This document shows, in pieces, positions 16,895-25,684 of a stretch of 40,795 nt of DNA. Below the pieces are notes generated by a model that saw only the letters and a program-made list of their open reading frames with translations, did no database searches and was not told the DNA's origin. Origin of the DNA: Bacteroidales bacterium (GTDB taxonomy: Bacteria; Bacteroidota; Bacteroidia; Bacteroidales; UBA12170); contig JADGDY010000020.1 in assembly GCA_016744655.1 (NCBI GenBank), positions 1-40,795 of the forward strand, written 5' to 3'. A program made the translations under genes and the position numbers. How positions within the stretch are numbered: position 1 is the stretch's first letter; each line of letters begins with the position of its first letter.

Positions 16895-18558
16895 TAGAAT
16901 CCAATATTAAAACCAGCAGACAAAGTGGTTTGATCACCAATATAATACTCTGGGGTCCATTGCTTCACCAACTCTTCATCTCCCTCAATATTACTGATTG
17001 TTGCATTGGCCCATACGTAAACATTGTTTACCACTTCGTATTTAATATTTAGAGCATAAGTGGTATTTTTCCAGCTCACTTCTTCCATAAATGGAGTTGC
17101 GACTATATCACTTCCGGTTTCGTACTTTTCATCGGGACCATGACGAGCAATAAATGCTTCACCTTTAATATGAAGACCTCTTATGGGTTTAAATTTCAAA
17201 TAGAAATATATTTCGTCACTATTATCTCGCAAATAATGCCCCATATTGTATTTATTGGACTCAAATGTAGTGGTTGATATGGGATGCTGAAAAGTACCAG
17301 GTAAAGTTTTAGAATATTCAAACCCAATTTCATAATTCTTTACTAAGAAATTACTCAACTGAAAACCACCTTTCCAACTCCAAAAATTATGAAGCGAATC
17401 GGTTTTCATTCTATCAAATTTTATTTCATCTGAATATAAGGCACCATACAAATGCAGATGCTTTATCAATCGTACAGAAACATCTGCAAAGAGTTGAGAA
17501 TTTTGCCCTGCCTGGCCATAACTATCCGTCGCGTTATAAGTGTGATCTATTGGTTTATATACAAATATTGGCATCCAAAAAGCAGGATGGTCCACATCGC
17601 TATAAACTATACTATTTCCAATTGAAATATTTAGACCTTTTATAGGGCGTACAGTAAACATATTGGCTGTCATCCATTTCTTACGAAACACAGATCTGTA
17701 ACGAGGATCGTTAGTGGTTCCATCCCAATAGCTACGAGTAGAATCAACCACTTCACTTACCAACCAACCATGAACATAGTTAAACTCCAACCAATAAGTT
17801 GGCTTAAGTTTAATAGCAATTTGAGCAAATGAAGGTTGTTTTCCAGAGAAAATATTTGCTCCATGGGTATTATTCCCCCATTCAAAATGGTCTTTAATCA
17901 CACCTATTTCTCCCCAATCCCAACTAAATGTTACTCCACCTCTCATCTCACTCCAATCTACTCCACCATCTCTGTATTTAAAGTTTCCTCCTGACATGGG
18001 AGTTAAATAATCTGTTTTATTAAAAATGGTTGTACTGTGATGATCTCGTAAACTCGCATATACACCAATATGCTTTCCTATATAGGCATAGCCTTGTAAA
18101 CCACCATAACTAAAAGATTCTGTTCCATTGTCATTATTGAACATATTATAACCATAGACAGGCTGAATCTGAAAACTGAATAATTTATCTTGATAGAATC
18201 CTCCAAGCGGATTAATATCAACTCCAAATCCATCTGTTTTCTTAAGAACATTTATTTTAGGGTTTAAGGTCAATTTATCATGAAGTTCTAATGTAAATCC
18301 AATTAAGTAAAAATCTAGCTCTTTACTTTGGCGCTTTGACATTTCATTACGATAAGCTTCGGCTTCTTGTAGTTTTCCTGCAATGAACATTCTGCTATAG
18401 GGCTTTATTAAGCTATTGAGTTCTATCCACCCTTCCGATGCCATTTCATCTAAATAGTCGTAAATATTTTCGTTGGTAATATGTTCATAAACCACTTGAG
18501 CTTGAAGATTTATCATAGCAAAAAGCATGATAAACAAACCTATTATATACTTTTTCAT
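16894..18558 (-). CDS. Outer-membrane beta-barrel protein, Wzi-like (capsule assembly)
   Basis: The 554-residue protein has a signal peptide (MKKYIIGLFIMLFAMINLQ, cleavage after AQA-type sequence) and then alternating amphipathic strands rich in Tyr, Trp and Phe. The C-terminus ends in strand-like LSAGFNIGF, with a terminal Phe as in outer-membrane barrels. A helical segment at residues 20-75 (YDYLDEMASEGWIEL) resembles the N-terminus of Wzi-family proteins, which help attach capsule at the outer membrane. I assign Wzi-like by this pattern and by context, not by a decisive motif. The ATG at 18558 is preferred over 18567 because it starts the signal peptide and follows the FemAB-like stop by one base. 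ComB overlaps its stop. Confidence 0.65.
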   Translation of the reverse strand: MKKYIIGLFIMLFAMINLQAQVVYEHITNENIYDYLDEMASEGWIELNSLIKPYSRMFIAGKLQEAEAYRNEMSKRQSKELDFYLIGFTLELHDKLTLNPKINVLKKTDGFGVDINPLGGFYQDKLFSFQIQPVYGYNMFNNDNGTESFSYGGLQGYAYIGKHIGVYASLRDHHSTTIFNKTDYLTPMSGGNFKYRDGGVDWSEMRGGVTFSWDWGEIGVIKDHFEWGNNTHGANIFSGKQPSFAQIAIKLKPTYWLEFNYVHGWLVSEVVDSTRSYWDGTTNDPRYRSVFRKKWMTANMFTVRPIKGLNISIGNSIVYSDVDHPAFWMPIFVYKPIDHTYNATDSYGQAGQNSQLFADVSVRLIKHLHLYGALYSDEIKFDRMKTDSLHNFWSWKGGFQLSNFLVKNYEIGFEYSKTLPGTFQHPISTTTFESNKYNMGHYLRDNSDEIYFYLKFKPIRGLHIKGEAFIARHGPDEKYETGSDIVATPFMEEVSWKNTTYALNIKYEVVNNVYVWANATISNIEGDEELVKQWTPEYYIGDQTTLSAGFNIGF

Positions 18559-18559
18559 A

Positions 18560-19573
18560 TTATGCATTTTTAGAAAATAACTTGAGGAACATTTTAATGA
18601 ACCAATGAAAAACCTTGTAATGACTATTGGTAAATCTACCGTAATTTAGTATCCTCCCTCCAAATTTACTTTTAAATTCACGAACACCATAAGAATGTGA
18701 TGGAACTCCTGCCCCCATAAAGTCAAAACCAGTAAACTGGTTATCTATTGCATACTTAATTCCAGCCCAAGTGGCCATCACTGAGGGATATGCTTGCTTA
18801 TATTCATGATCTAAACCAGCTACATACCATTCATAAACCATTTTATGTTGATATATAGGCAACATAATACCGCCAACTATCTTTCCGTCATAATGAACCA
18901 AAAGGTATTTACCTTGTCCTTTTTGAACTACATTCTTATAAAAGCTTTCGAAGAAATGCCAATCGGGTAAGGGTTTATTTATTTTTGTTCGGTATAAATC
19001 CGCTAATATTATGTAGAAGTGGTTTACCTGTTCTAAATCTGGATTCTCTATTATTTTTGCACCATTGGCTGTTGCTTTTCTAATTTGTCGCCTTTTACTT
19101 TTACTGAAAGATGCTTCTACATCGCGATTTGTCAAAGGAATCTGATAATTCAAATGAGCTTCGTATTTAAAGCCGTTTCTTAGGAATACATCTATCTGAT
19201 GGCTCCAGCTATGTAGATTCCTAATCTCAGAATAAATGGCTTTATGCATAGTAAAATCAGCATAGACTTTTAAAAGTCCATCTAGAATTCTCTCACCATT
19301 TGTAGGAATTAACGGCCCACCAACAATTAAGGAACGACGAAAAAATCTATCTGGTATTCTTTTTCCTTTACGTTGAATGACAAAGAGGAAACCTCCAAGA
19401 ATTTTTTTTGTATTACGGTCTTTTGCCACACAATAGAATGGTCGAAACTCACTTGTTTCACTATAGAATTCATAAAACAAACTCATTTGAAAAGAGTTAC
19501 CTCTAGGATGCGATTTCACAAAATCATCCCAAGGAGTGCCAATATTGTTTTTATGAATGAAATATTCTATCAT
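18560..19573 (-). CDS. FemAB/GNAT-like acyl- or aminoacyltransferase
   Basis: The 337-residue protein has the duplicated GNAT-type fold of FemX/FemAB proteins. Recognisable segments are HPRGNSFQMSLFYEFY near residue 22, KSKRRQIRKATANGAKI near 157, GKYLLVHYDGKIVGGIMLP near 220, and FDFMGAGVPSHSYGVREFKSKFGG near 280. Relatives add amino acids to peptidoglycan precursors, while others sit in capsule loci and acylate or aminoacylate sugars. The VanZ-like gene ends 16 bp upstream and the barrel gene begins 1 bp downstream, so an envelope-glycan substrate is more likely than a general one. Specificity cannot be read from sequence. Confidence 0.8.
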   Translation of the reverse strand: MIEYFIHKNNIGTPWDDFVKSHPRGNSFQMSLFYEFYSETSEFRPFYCVAKDRNTKKILGGFLFVIQRKGKRIPDRFFRRSLIVGGPLIPTNGERILDGLLKVYADFTMHKAIYSEIRNLHSWSHQIDVFLRNGFKYEAHLNYQIPLTNRDVEASFSKSKRRQIRKATANGAKIIENPDLEQVNHFYIILADLYRTKINKPLPDWHFFESFYKNVVQKGQGKYLLVHYDGKIVGGIMLPIYQHKMVYEWYVAGLDHEYKQAYPSVMATWAGIKYAIDNQFTGFDFMGAGVPSHSYGVREFKSKFGGRILNYGRFTNSHYKVFHWFIKMFLKLFSKNA

Positions 19574-19589
19574 GAGGGTTTGAAGATAG

Positions 19590-19988
19590 CTATTTTTTAT
19601 AAATCTGTTTCAAAAATGCTGGAGCTAGTATATAACTGGCAAGAAGTCCGGCTACATTATAAATCAAATCCAATGGGTTAAAGGTCCTTCCTGGGATCCA
19701 TATTTGATGTATTTCATCGGCGCAAGCGAAAACTATTAACCCTAATAAAACCCATAAATATTTCCTAAATTGAAAGCTTCCATTAAAATCTAGTTTCCAA
19801 ACAATAAAAATGCTGCCCAAAATGGCAAAAACCCCAAAGTGTTCCAGATAATCCAGACGAAAAGGCTCATCCCAAATATTAATTTGCTGGGTTGGGATAT
19901 TAGGTAAAGATGATAAAACAAAAATGGTTAATCCCCATAGCCAGAATAGTATTTTAAATAGTTTTTTTTGCTGAAGTAACTTCTTCAT
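19590..19988 (-). CDS. VanZ-family membrane protein
   Basis: The 132-residue protein has four predicted transmembrane segments and the VanZ-like pattern. The first helix ends near LSSLPNIP, the second carries DYLEHFGVFAILG, the third ends with ADEIHQIWIPGRTF, and the last begins DLIYNVAGLLASYIL. VanZ was named from teicoplanin resistance, but most homologues, often beside polysaccharide genes, have no known reaction. It starts 3 bp after the sugar transferase stop, so it is translated from the same message. Confidence 0.85.
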   Translation of the reverse strand: MKKLLQQKKLFKILFWLWGLTIFVLSSLPNIPTQQINIWDEPFRLDYLEHFGVFAILGSIFIVWKLDFNGSFQFRKYLWVLLGLIVFACADEIHQIWIPGRTFNPLDLIYNVAGLLASYILAPAFLKQIYKK

Positions 19989-19991
19989 ATA

Positions 19992-21512
19992 TTAGTTGCT
20001 CCTTGCTTTTTTTATGAGGATGTTATAAAATGCTTTAAAGAAATAGTTCACATCGGTACGGAATGGATGTTTTTCATAAGCTTCAAGATATTTCATTTCC
20101 GAAGCCATAATCTCTTCTAAAGTTACGGGCATATCTACGTAAAATGGTGGCACTAAACCTGGCTTATATTTCAACCTTTTTTCCTTTAACTCATCAGAAT
20201 AGAGATTAAAATAATGAGTACTCAATGGCCTAACTCCTACTATTTTCATATCCCCTTTAAACACATTTAAAAACATAGGTAGCTCATCTAACCAAAACTT
20301 CCTCATAAATCTACCAATAGAAGTAACTCTAAAATCATCGGCAAACTTCCCACCATCTTGCAACTTATTCCTATCATAAATATAAGCTTGAAGATACTCT
20401 GAGTATGGATGCATGGTTCGCATCTTATAAACTCCTATTTTATTACCTCCTTTGCCAAAACGACGAAGTTTTATTAAAGGACCATAGGTAGGATTAGAAT
20501 CAAATACAGGTTCAGATATCTTACGTGTAACAAAGTACAAATCAGTGCCAATTAGTTTCTCTTCCACTATTTCGAAACCGCAACTATAAAGTCTTCCGAA
20601 AGTTTCAGCTTTCGACATCACACGATTTCTTCCTTTTGTTAAAATGAAATATAATTTTTTTGTGGTCCACAACTTTGGCATAATACGCTTAAAACCAAAG
20701 TCTATACTATAAATTACCCAATTGATTCCAGGCGGGAATTTCTTTAGAATTCTTTTCTTTCTTAAAGTATAGGTCTCCACATAATTCACATACAAACCAC
20801 CCATGGGAAGTTTAGAATTTACGGCTTCAAAAAACTTATTAATTCTAAGGATATCGTTTATCCTTTTTAAGTTTACTACAGAATTATACTCAGATTTTGG
20901 CTGATTGTAAACATTAAATTTTGTTGATGTAGACACCAACATCAATTTAGGATCTACCAAAGGAATGTGTTTATCGATAAATTGGAAAACCTCATTTCCA
21001 ACTTCACTTTGAATTAATTGTTGTTTCTGTTCTTTCCCTTCGCTACTTTTGGCCTGTTCATCAAAACTTGGATAATCGTATTCTTTTTTAAATCGTGGAA
21101 TCTTTAAAAAACGATCTAAATCATCCATTTCTTTATTCAACTCTCTATTATGAACAAAGAACGAACTTACAACTCCTTCTAGAACAGTAGCAAACACAAC
21201 TGTCAACACAATCATTAACCTGCTATAACTTAATGAAGCAAAAAAGATGACGAAGGTTATTGAGAAAAGAATAAACAGATTGCTTTTTACTATTGACAAA
21301 ACATAATCTTTGCCATTCTTTGATTTATCTGGATGATATTTTCCAAAAATAATTGATGATCCAATCCATACAGCTTCAAAAATCAAAAAGGGAACCCAAT
21401 AGTAGTTGAATAAGGCTTTCTCCTTACCTGTCTTAAAATAAGCAGCAAGCATAAAAGCAATAAACACGAAGAGTATATCAAAAAGTACAAATATGAGTGT
21501 GCGTTTCTTCAT
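19992..21512 (-). CDS. Polyprenyl-phosphate sugar-1-phosphate transferase (initiating glycosyltransferase)
   Basis: The 506-residue membrane protein has four N-terminal hydrophobic segments (about 5-135), a long central cytoplasmic part (about 140-350), and a C-terminal bacterial sugar transferase domain. The catalytic domain shows VYKMRTMHPYSEYLQ, VTSIGRFMRKFWLDELPMF, GDMKIVGVRPLS and YKPGLVPPF. Such enzymes start lipid-linked glycan assembly by loading a sugar phosphate on undecaprenyl phosphate. The usual membrane hairpin just before the domain is not obvious, and the middle region differs from WbaP/CpsE, so substrate is open. ATG 21512 is chosen because the -7 box (21532-21539) and a TTG 18 bp further upstream form a proper promoter. 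This is the first gene of a five-gene operon. Confidence 0.85.
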   Translation of the reverse strand: MKKRTLIFVLFDILFVFIAFMLAAYFKTGKEKALFNYYWVPFLIFEAVWIGSSIIFGKYHPDKSKNGKDYVLSIVKSNLFILFSITFVIFFASLSYSRLMIVLTVVFATVLEGVVSSFFVHNRELNKEMDDLDRFLKIPRFKKEYDYPSFDEQAKSSEGKEQKQQLIQSEVGNEVFQFIDKHIPLVDPKLMLVSTSTKFNVYNQPKSEYNSVVNLKRINDILRINKFFEAVNSKLPMGGLYVNYVETYTLRKKRILKKFPPGINWVIYSIDFGFKRIMPKLWTTKKLYFILTKGRNRVMSKAETFGRLYSCGFEIVEEKLIGTDLYFVTRKISEPVFDSNPTYGPLIKLRRFGKGGNKIGVYKMRTMHPYSEYLQAYIYDRNKLQDGGKFADDFRVTSIGRFMRKFWLDELPMFLNVFKGDMKIVGVRPLSTHYFNLYSDELKEKRLKYKPGLVPPFYVDMPVTLEEIMASEMKYLEAYEKHPFRTDVNYFFKAFYNILIKKARSN

Positions 21513-21531
21513 TGAGATTTTGATTTGCTTG

Positions 21532-21560
21532 CAAATGTAGTAAATTAGGAAAAAATTCAA
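21532..21560 (-). promoter_or_regulatory. Promoter of the envelope operon (TTG-N18-TACATTTG)
   Basis: On the minus strand, TTG at 21560-21558 and TACATTTG at 21539-21532 are separated by 18 bases. This matches the Bacteroidota -33/-7 arrangement well. The transcript would start near 21525, about 13 bases before the ATG at 21512. Confidence 0.65.
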
Positions 21561-21610
21561 TTATTATACATTAAATAATTAGTGGCTATTTCGAAATAGT
21601 TGAATTTTAC

Positions 21611-21618
21611 TACTTTTG
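21611..21618 (+). promoter_or_regulatory. -7 box (TACTTTTG) for the DUF5606 gene
   Basis: Exact TAnnTTTG match 23 bp before the ATG at 21642, divergent from the envelope-operon promoter about 70 bp away. The -33 element is weak. Confidence 0.5.
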
Positions 21619-21641
21619 CAGCCACAAATCAAAAAAAGCAT

Positions 21642-22085
21642 ATGGATTTAAGCAAAATTTTATCGATAGCCGGCAAACCCGGATTACACAAAATGATTTC
21701 TCAATCTAAGTCTGGATTGATAGTTGAGTCTTTATTAGACGGCAGAAGAATCCCTGCATTTTCGCATGAAAGAATTAGCTCTTTAGAAGAGATTAGTATA
21801 TTCACTGAATTGGATGATGTTCCTTTGAAAGAAGTCCTAAAAAGTATTTATAAAAAAGAAGATGGAAAGAAAACCATTAGTCATAAAAGTTCAGCAAATG
21901 AATTGAAAGCCTTAATGCTTGAAATTCTACCTGATTATGATGAGGAAAGGGTTTATGTTTCCGACATTAAAAAACTAATCAGCTGGTACAATCTTTTAGT
22001 TGAGAAAGAATTAATCGATTTGGAAGAAAATACCAATGAAGAAGAAAAAAGCACTGAAGAAGAAGAAGCTTCAACAGAGCAATAA
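21642..22085 (+). CDS. DUF5606-family protein
   Basis: The 147-residue cytoplasmic protein matches the conserved Bacteroidota family DUF5606, opening with MDLSKILSIAGKPGLHKMI and continuing SGLIVESLLDGRRIPAF. The C-terminal 20 residues are a low-complexity Glu/Thr/Ser tail. The function is unknown. The short basic-aromatic start resembles a small beta-barrel that could bind nucleic acid, but this is a guess. A TTG at 21600 would add 14 residues, but the -7 box at 21611-21618 excludes it. A terminator follows directly, so it is probably monocistronic. Confidence 0.85.
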   Translation: MDLSKILSIAGKPGLHKMISQSKSGLIVESLLDGRRIPAFSHERISSLEEISIFTELDDVPLKEVLKSIYKKEDGKKTISHKSSANELKALMLEILPDYDEERVYVSDIKKLISWYNLLVEKELIDLEENTNEEEKSTEEEEASTEQ

Positions 22086-22090
22086 AAAAT

Positions 22091-22128
22091 AAAACACAGG
22101 ATTTTAACCATAAGAATCCTGTGTTTTT
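22091..22128 (+). terminator. Intrinsic terminator after the DUF5606 gene
   Basis: A stem of about 13 bp (AAAACACAGGATT with AATCCTGTGTTTT) with an 11-base loop is followed by T residues. The A-run on its left makes it usable in both directions, though only the plus-strand gene is near. Confidence 0.85.
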
Positions 22129-22142
22129 AAATCTGATAAAAA

Positions 22143-23171
22143 ATGTATAAAATCCTAATTCGCCCTGTACTTTTCCAAATGTACGCTGAGAATGTTCACA
22201 ATCTGGTGAAAAAGACGCTAAAAATTGGTTTTGCTATTCCAGGCATTAAAAATTTAGTGAGAGGATTCTATACAGTAAATGATAGCCGCTTAGAACGAGA
22301 AGTATTTGGCATTAAATTTAAGAATCCTGTAGGTATAGCAGCAGGGTTCGACAAGGATGCCCAAATGTTTAACGAGTTGGCTGAGTTTGGATTTGGTCAT
22401 ATTGAAATTGGTAGCGTTACTCCAAAAGCACAACCGGGAAATCCGAAACCTCGTATTTTTCGTTTACTAGAGGATGATGGAATCATCAATAGAATGGGAT
22501 TCAACAATGGCGGAATAGATTTTGCTGTTGAGAATTTAAAGAAGAGAAAAACCAAAGCCATCATTGGTGGAAACCTTGGTAAGAATACAGCCACCTCAAA
22601 TGACGTTGCAGTACAAGATTATTTATCCGTTTTTGAAGGTTTATTCCCTTATGTTGATTATTTTGTGGTGAATGTGAGTTGCCCAAATGTGAGTAATCTA
22701 TGTGAATTACAAGATCAAGATTTTCTTGAAGAGATACTTTTTACTGTTCAAAAATCAAATAACAAGAAAGATCAAAGAAAACCAGTCTTACTAAAAGTAG
22801 CTCCCGATTTAAATGAGAATCAATTAGACGAGGTGATTGAAATTATAAAGAAAACTCAAATTGACGGTGTTATCGCTACCAATACAACTGTTACTCGTGA
22901 AAACTTAAAAAGCGAATTTGAATCGATAGGTAATGGTGGTCTTAGCGGGACTCCTCTAAAAAAGAAATCTACTGAAGTTATTAGATATCTAGCGAAAAAA
23001 AGTAATAAAGCATTCCCTATTGTTGGAGTTGGTGGAATTCATACCGCCGAAGATGCTTTAGAAAAAATAGAAGCTGGAGCCGACTTGGTTCAGGTTTATA
23101 CTGGTTTTATTTACGAAGGACCTGGCATTGCTAAAAGAATCAATAAGGCAATTTTAAAATCATTGAAATAA
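22143..23171 (+). CDS. pyrD: Dihydroorotate dehydrogenase, class 2-like (quinone-dependent)
   Basis: The 342-residue flavoenzyme oxidises dihydroorotate to orotate in pyrimidine synthesis. Class 2 features are the N-terminal amphipathic helices (about 1-45), [14 protein letters not shown] (61-74), the [20 protein letters not shown] region (89-108) and [11 protein letters not shown]-binding motifs GGLSGTPL and [12 protein letters not shown] are near the C-terminus. The catalytic-base motif reads [10 protein letters not shown] with a cysteine at 180. Textbook class 2 enzymes have serine there and class 1 enzymes cysteine. Its stop lies 1 bp from the stop of the convergent WG-repeat gene, and no terminator separates them. 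Confidence 0.92.
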   Translation: MYKILIRPVLFQMYAENVHNLVKKTLKIGFAIPGIKNLVRGFYTVNDSRLEREVFGIKFKNPVGIAAGFDKDAQMFNELAEFGFGHIEIGSVTPKAQPGNPKPRIFRLLEDDGIINRMGFNNGGIDFAVENLKKRKTKAIIGGNLGKNTATSNDVAVQDYLSVFEGLFPYVDYFVVNVSCPNVSNLCELQDQDFLEEILFTVQKSNNKKDQRKPVLLKVAPDLNENQLDEVIEIIKKTQIDGVIATNTTVTRENLKSEFESIGNGGLSGTPLKKKSTEVIRYLAKKSNKAFPIVGVGGIHTAEDALEKIEAGADLVQVYTGFIYEGPGIAKRINKAILKSLK

Positions 23172-23172
23172 T

Positions 23173-23619
23173 TTATTTTTCAATAATTTCACCATTTTTA
23201 TCTAAAATAAGCCAATTATCTTCTAATCTAACTTTCAACTTCCCATTACTCACATCTTCAGCCTCGTTGTACTTAATTTCCACAACAACTACTCCTGTTA
23301 AGTTTACATAGCCAAATTTTTCACCTTTTTTTACCACGGCTAAACCATCCTCAAAATACATCAGGTCGTTATCATATTCAAAAGGAACTATGGTTTTTCC
23401 TTTTAAATCAATTAAACCCATTTTACCATTTACTACTACAGAAGCATAACCCATATAAAAGCAATCAGCTTTTTCATAAATGTGTGGAATTACTTCTTTT
23501 CCATCTGCATCAACAAATCCCCATTTTCCTTCATCGTTTTCTGATGTAAAAATGTCTTGAGAATAACTAACAAAAGCAAAAAAAGTAAAAACTAAGCTTA
23601 GAATCAATATTTTTTTCAT
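23173..23619 (-). CDS. WG-repeat protein, exported
   Basis: The 148-residue protein has a signal peptide (MKKILILSLVFTFFAFVS, cleavage near YSQ) and about four WG repeats. The repeats show the pattern KWGFVDADGKEVIPHIYEKA, then GKMGLIDLKGKTIVPFEYD, then KFGYVNLTGVVVVEIKY. WG repeats are beta-rich modules of unknown function, common in Bacteroidota. ATG 23619 is chosen over 23631 because it begins the signal peptide. It converges on pyrD with a 1-bp gap and is divergent from the cyclophilin gene. Confidence 0.82.
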   Translation of the reverse strand: MKKILILSLVFTFFAFVSYSQDIFTSENDEGKWGFVDADGKEVIPHIYEKADCFYMGYASVVVNGKMGLIDLKGKTIVPFEYDNDLMYFEDGLAVVKKGEKFGYVNLTGVVVVEIKYNEAEDVSNGKLKVRLEDNWLILDKNGEIIEK

Positions 23620-23741
23620 ATCTAATTTCATTATCGTTTAGGAAGGGTAAAATTAGACTTTTTTTAAAGTCTTCAAAATTCGCATATCCAAATTATTGAA
23701 AAGTATTTGTATTTTAGGCATCAAATTTTAAAATCATTTTT

Positions 23742-24347
23742 ATGATAAGGTTTATCAAAGTGCTAATACTAGCTTTTATAATAATTATTCTTGGAACACA
23801 ATGTCAAAAGAAAAACCCTCAAATAAAAATTAAGACAGAACTTGGAGATATTATAATTGAACTATATAAAGATGATGCTCCTATTACGGTAAATAATTTC
23901 TTAAAGTACATAGAGGAGGGTAGATTAGACAATAGTACTTTTTACAGAATTGTTAGAGATGACAATCAGAATACTCAGCATAACAAGATTCAAGTTATTC
24001 AAGGTGGGTTATTTGAAGATGATCATCCACTGATGCTTTCTGCTATAGAACATGAAACCACAAAATCCACAGGAATTCAACACAGTCGAGGAACAATTAG
24101 TATGGCAAGATATGAACCAGGAACGGCAACTAGTGAATTTTTTATTTGTATAGCTGATGAACCCGAATTAGATTTTGGAGGAAGCAGAAACAAAGACAAA
24201 GCTGGATTCGCTGCTTTTGGCAGAGTAATTTCAGGAATGGAAATTGTAGATAAAATCCATCAAAGCTCAGCTGATGAACAATATTTAAACCCTAGAATTA
24301 AAATTGAAGAAATTAAACTAATTTCCAATTTCATTACTTACATATAA
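23742..24347 (+). CDS. Cyclophilin-type peptidyl-prolyl isomerase, lipoprotein
   Basis: The 201-residue protein has a lipoprotein signal (MIRFIKVLILAFIIIILGT with C21 after the TQ) and a cyclophilin domain from about 29 to 195. Diagnostic segments are IKTELGDIIIELYKDDAP, TVNNFLKYIEEG, STFYRIVRDD, TISMARYEPGTATSEFFI and GFAAFGRVISGMEIVD. It would assist proline isomerisation of periplasmic or outer-membrane proteins. The active-site F-x-R is present in TFYRIVR. The stop overlaps the end of the convergent serine dehydratase by 10 bp. Confidence 0.9.
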   Translation: MIRFIKVLILAFIIIILGTQCQKKNPQIKIKTELGDIIIELYKDDAPITVNNFLKYIEEGRLDNSTFYRIVRDDNQNTQHNKIQVIQGGLFEDDHPLMLSAIEHETTKSTGIQHSRGTISMARYEPGTATSEFFICIADEPELDFGGSRNKDKAGFAAFGRVISGMEIVDKIHQSSADEQYLNPRIKIEEIKLISNFITYI

Positions 24348-25558
24348 CCTTCTCTTCTTTTTGAGAATTTCGCTAATCCACCTAAAGATGTCTCCTTATA
24401 TAAACTAGGTAAATCGTGGCCTGTTTGCTTCATAGCCTCCACTGTTTCATCAAAACTCACCAAATGGGTACCATCACTCAAAATAGCAAAGCTTGCAGTA
24501 TCGATAGCTCTAACCGCACCATGCGCATTCCGTTCGATACAAGGCGCCTGAACCAAGCCTGCAATTGGATCACAGGTGAGGCCAAGATGATGCTCTAACC
24601 CCATTTCAGCAGCATATTCAATTTGAGAGGTACTTCCTCCAACTAATTGAGCCGCAGCTGCAGATGCCATGGAACAAGCTGCTCCTACTTCTCCTTGACA
24701 ACCAACTTCTGCACCAGAAATTGAGGCATTTTCTTTAATTAAATTCCCTATCAAACCTGCTGTTGCAAGTGCTCTAATTATTTTTCTATCAGTGAAGTCA
24801 TATGATTTCTGTAGGAATAGTAATACTGCGGGGAGAATACCACATGAACCACAAGTAGGCGCTGTAACAACAATACCACCACAAGCATTTTCCTCACTTG
24901 TAGCTAGAGCATAAGCAAAGAGCAATGAGTTATTTTGCAAATGCTTTCCCATTGTTTTAGAGCGAACATGGTAAGAACTAGCTTTCCTTCTCAAACCAAG
25001 AGGGCCTGGAAGTACTCCTTCATTTTCGAGTCCATTTAGTATCGTTTGTTTCATTTGACTCCAAATATCAGTGAGAAAATCCTCAAAGTCATCACCCTCC
25101 ACTTCAAAAACATATTCCCAAAAGGATTTTCCAGTTTGTTGTGACCAATCTAATATCCCAGCCATGGTTCGGTATGGGTAGAGATTTGACTCCATTTGTA
25201 TTTTATCTTTTTCAGAATCATTGACAATTCTTCCCCCTCCTACACTATAAACCAATTCATCGGCTTGCATACTATCATTCTCACCAAACGCTTGGAACAA
25301 CATAGCATTAGAATGAAATTCTTTTGTTTCTTCTGGTTTCCATACAATTTCAATAGGTTTTCCTTTAAAAACCTCCTCTATTGCTTTATCTGTTAGGTGA
25401 CCTTTACCTGTAAGGGCTAAACTACCAAATAGAGTAACTTTAAATTTTATAGCTTTTTCGTTTTTTGCTAAAAACTCTAATGCTGCTTTTCGAGGTCCCA
25501 TGGTATGACTACTTGATGGGCCTTTACCTACTTTATATATTTCTCTGATGGATTCCAT
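24338..25558 (-). CDS. sdaA: L-serine ammonia-lyase, iron-sulfur-dependent, single chain
   Basis: The 406-residue cytosolic enzyme deaminates L-serine to pyruvate and ammonia using a [4Fe-4S] cluster. It fuses the beta-like N-terminal domain (KGPSSSHTMGPRKAA at about 11-26) and the alpha catalytic domain. Likely cluster cysteines are C287 in VGCQGEVG, C329 in LTCDPIAGLV and C340 in QAPCIERN, with spacings 42 and 11 as in the Legionella enzyme. TAPTCGSCGILPA adds two further cysteines. The C-terminus ends GYM and lacks the terminal cysteine that acts as a tail ligand in the Legionella protein. ATG 25558 and 25564 are both possible. The gene stands alone, convergent with the cyclophilin gene. 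Confidence 0.92.
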   Translation of the reverse strand: MESIREIYKVGKGPSSSHTMGPRKAALEFLAKNEKAIKFKVTLFGSLALTGKGHLTDKAIEEVFKGKPIEIVWKPEETKEFHSNAMLFQAFGENDSMQADELVYSVGGGRIVNDSEKDKIQMESNLYPYRTMAGILDWSQQTGKSFWEYVFEVEGDDFEDFLTDIWSQMKQTILNGLENEGVLPGPLGLRRKASSYHVRSKTMGKHLQNNSLLFAYALATSEENACGGIVVTAPTCGSCGILPAVLLFLQKSYDFTDRKIIRALATAGLIGNLIKENASISGAEVGCQGEVGAACSMASAAAAQLVGGSTSQIEYAAEMGLEHHLGLTCDPIAGLVQAPCIERNAHGAVRAIDTASFAILSDGTHLVSFDETVEAMKQTGHDLPSLYKETSLGGLAKFSKRREGYM

Positions 25559-25684
25559 AATCAATGAATTTGAATTGGCTAAATTATAAAAAGCAAGACT
25601 ACCAAGAGTCTAATGGAATAATTATTTCTAAAGAAAGTGGATAAAAAACGAGGATCGTATAATGAAATTATTAATGTATGGCCA

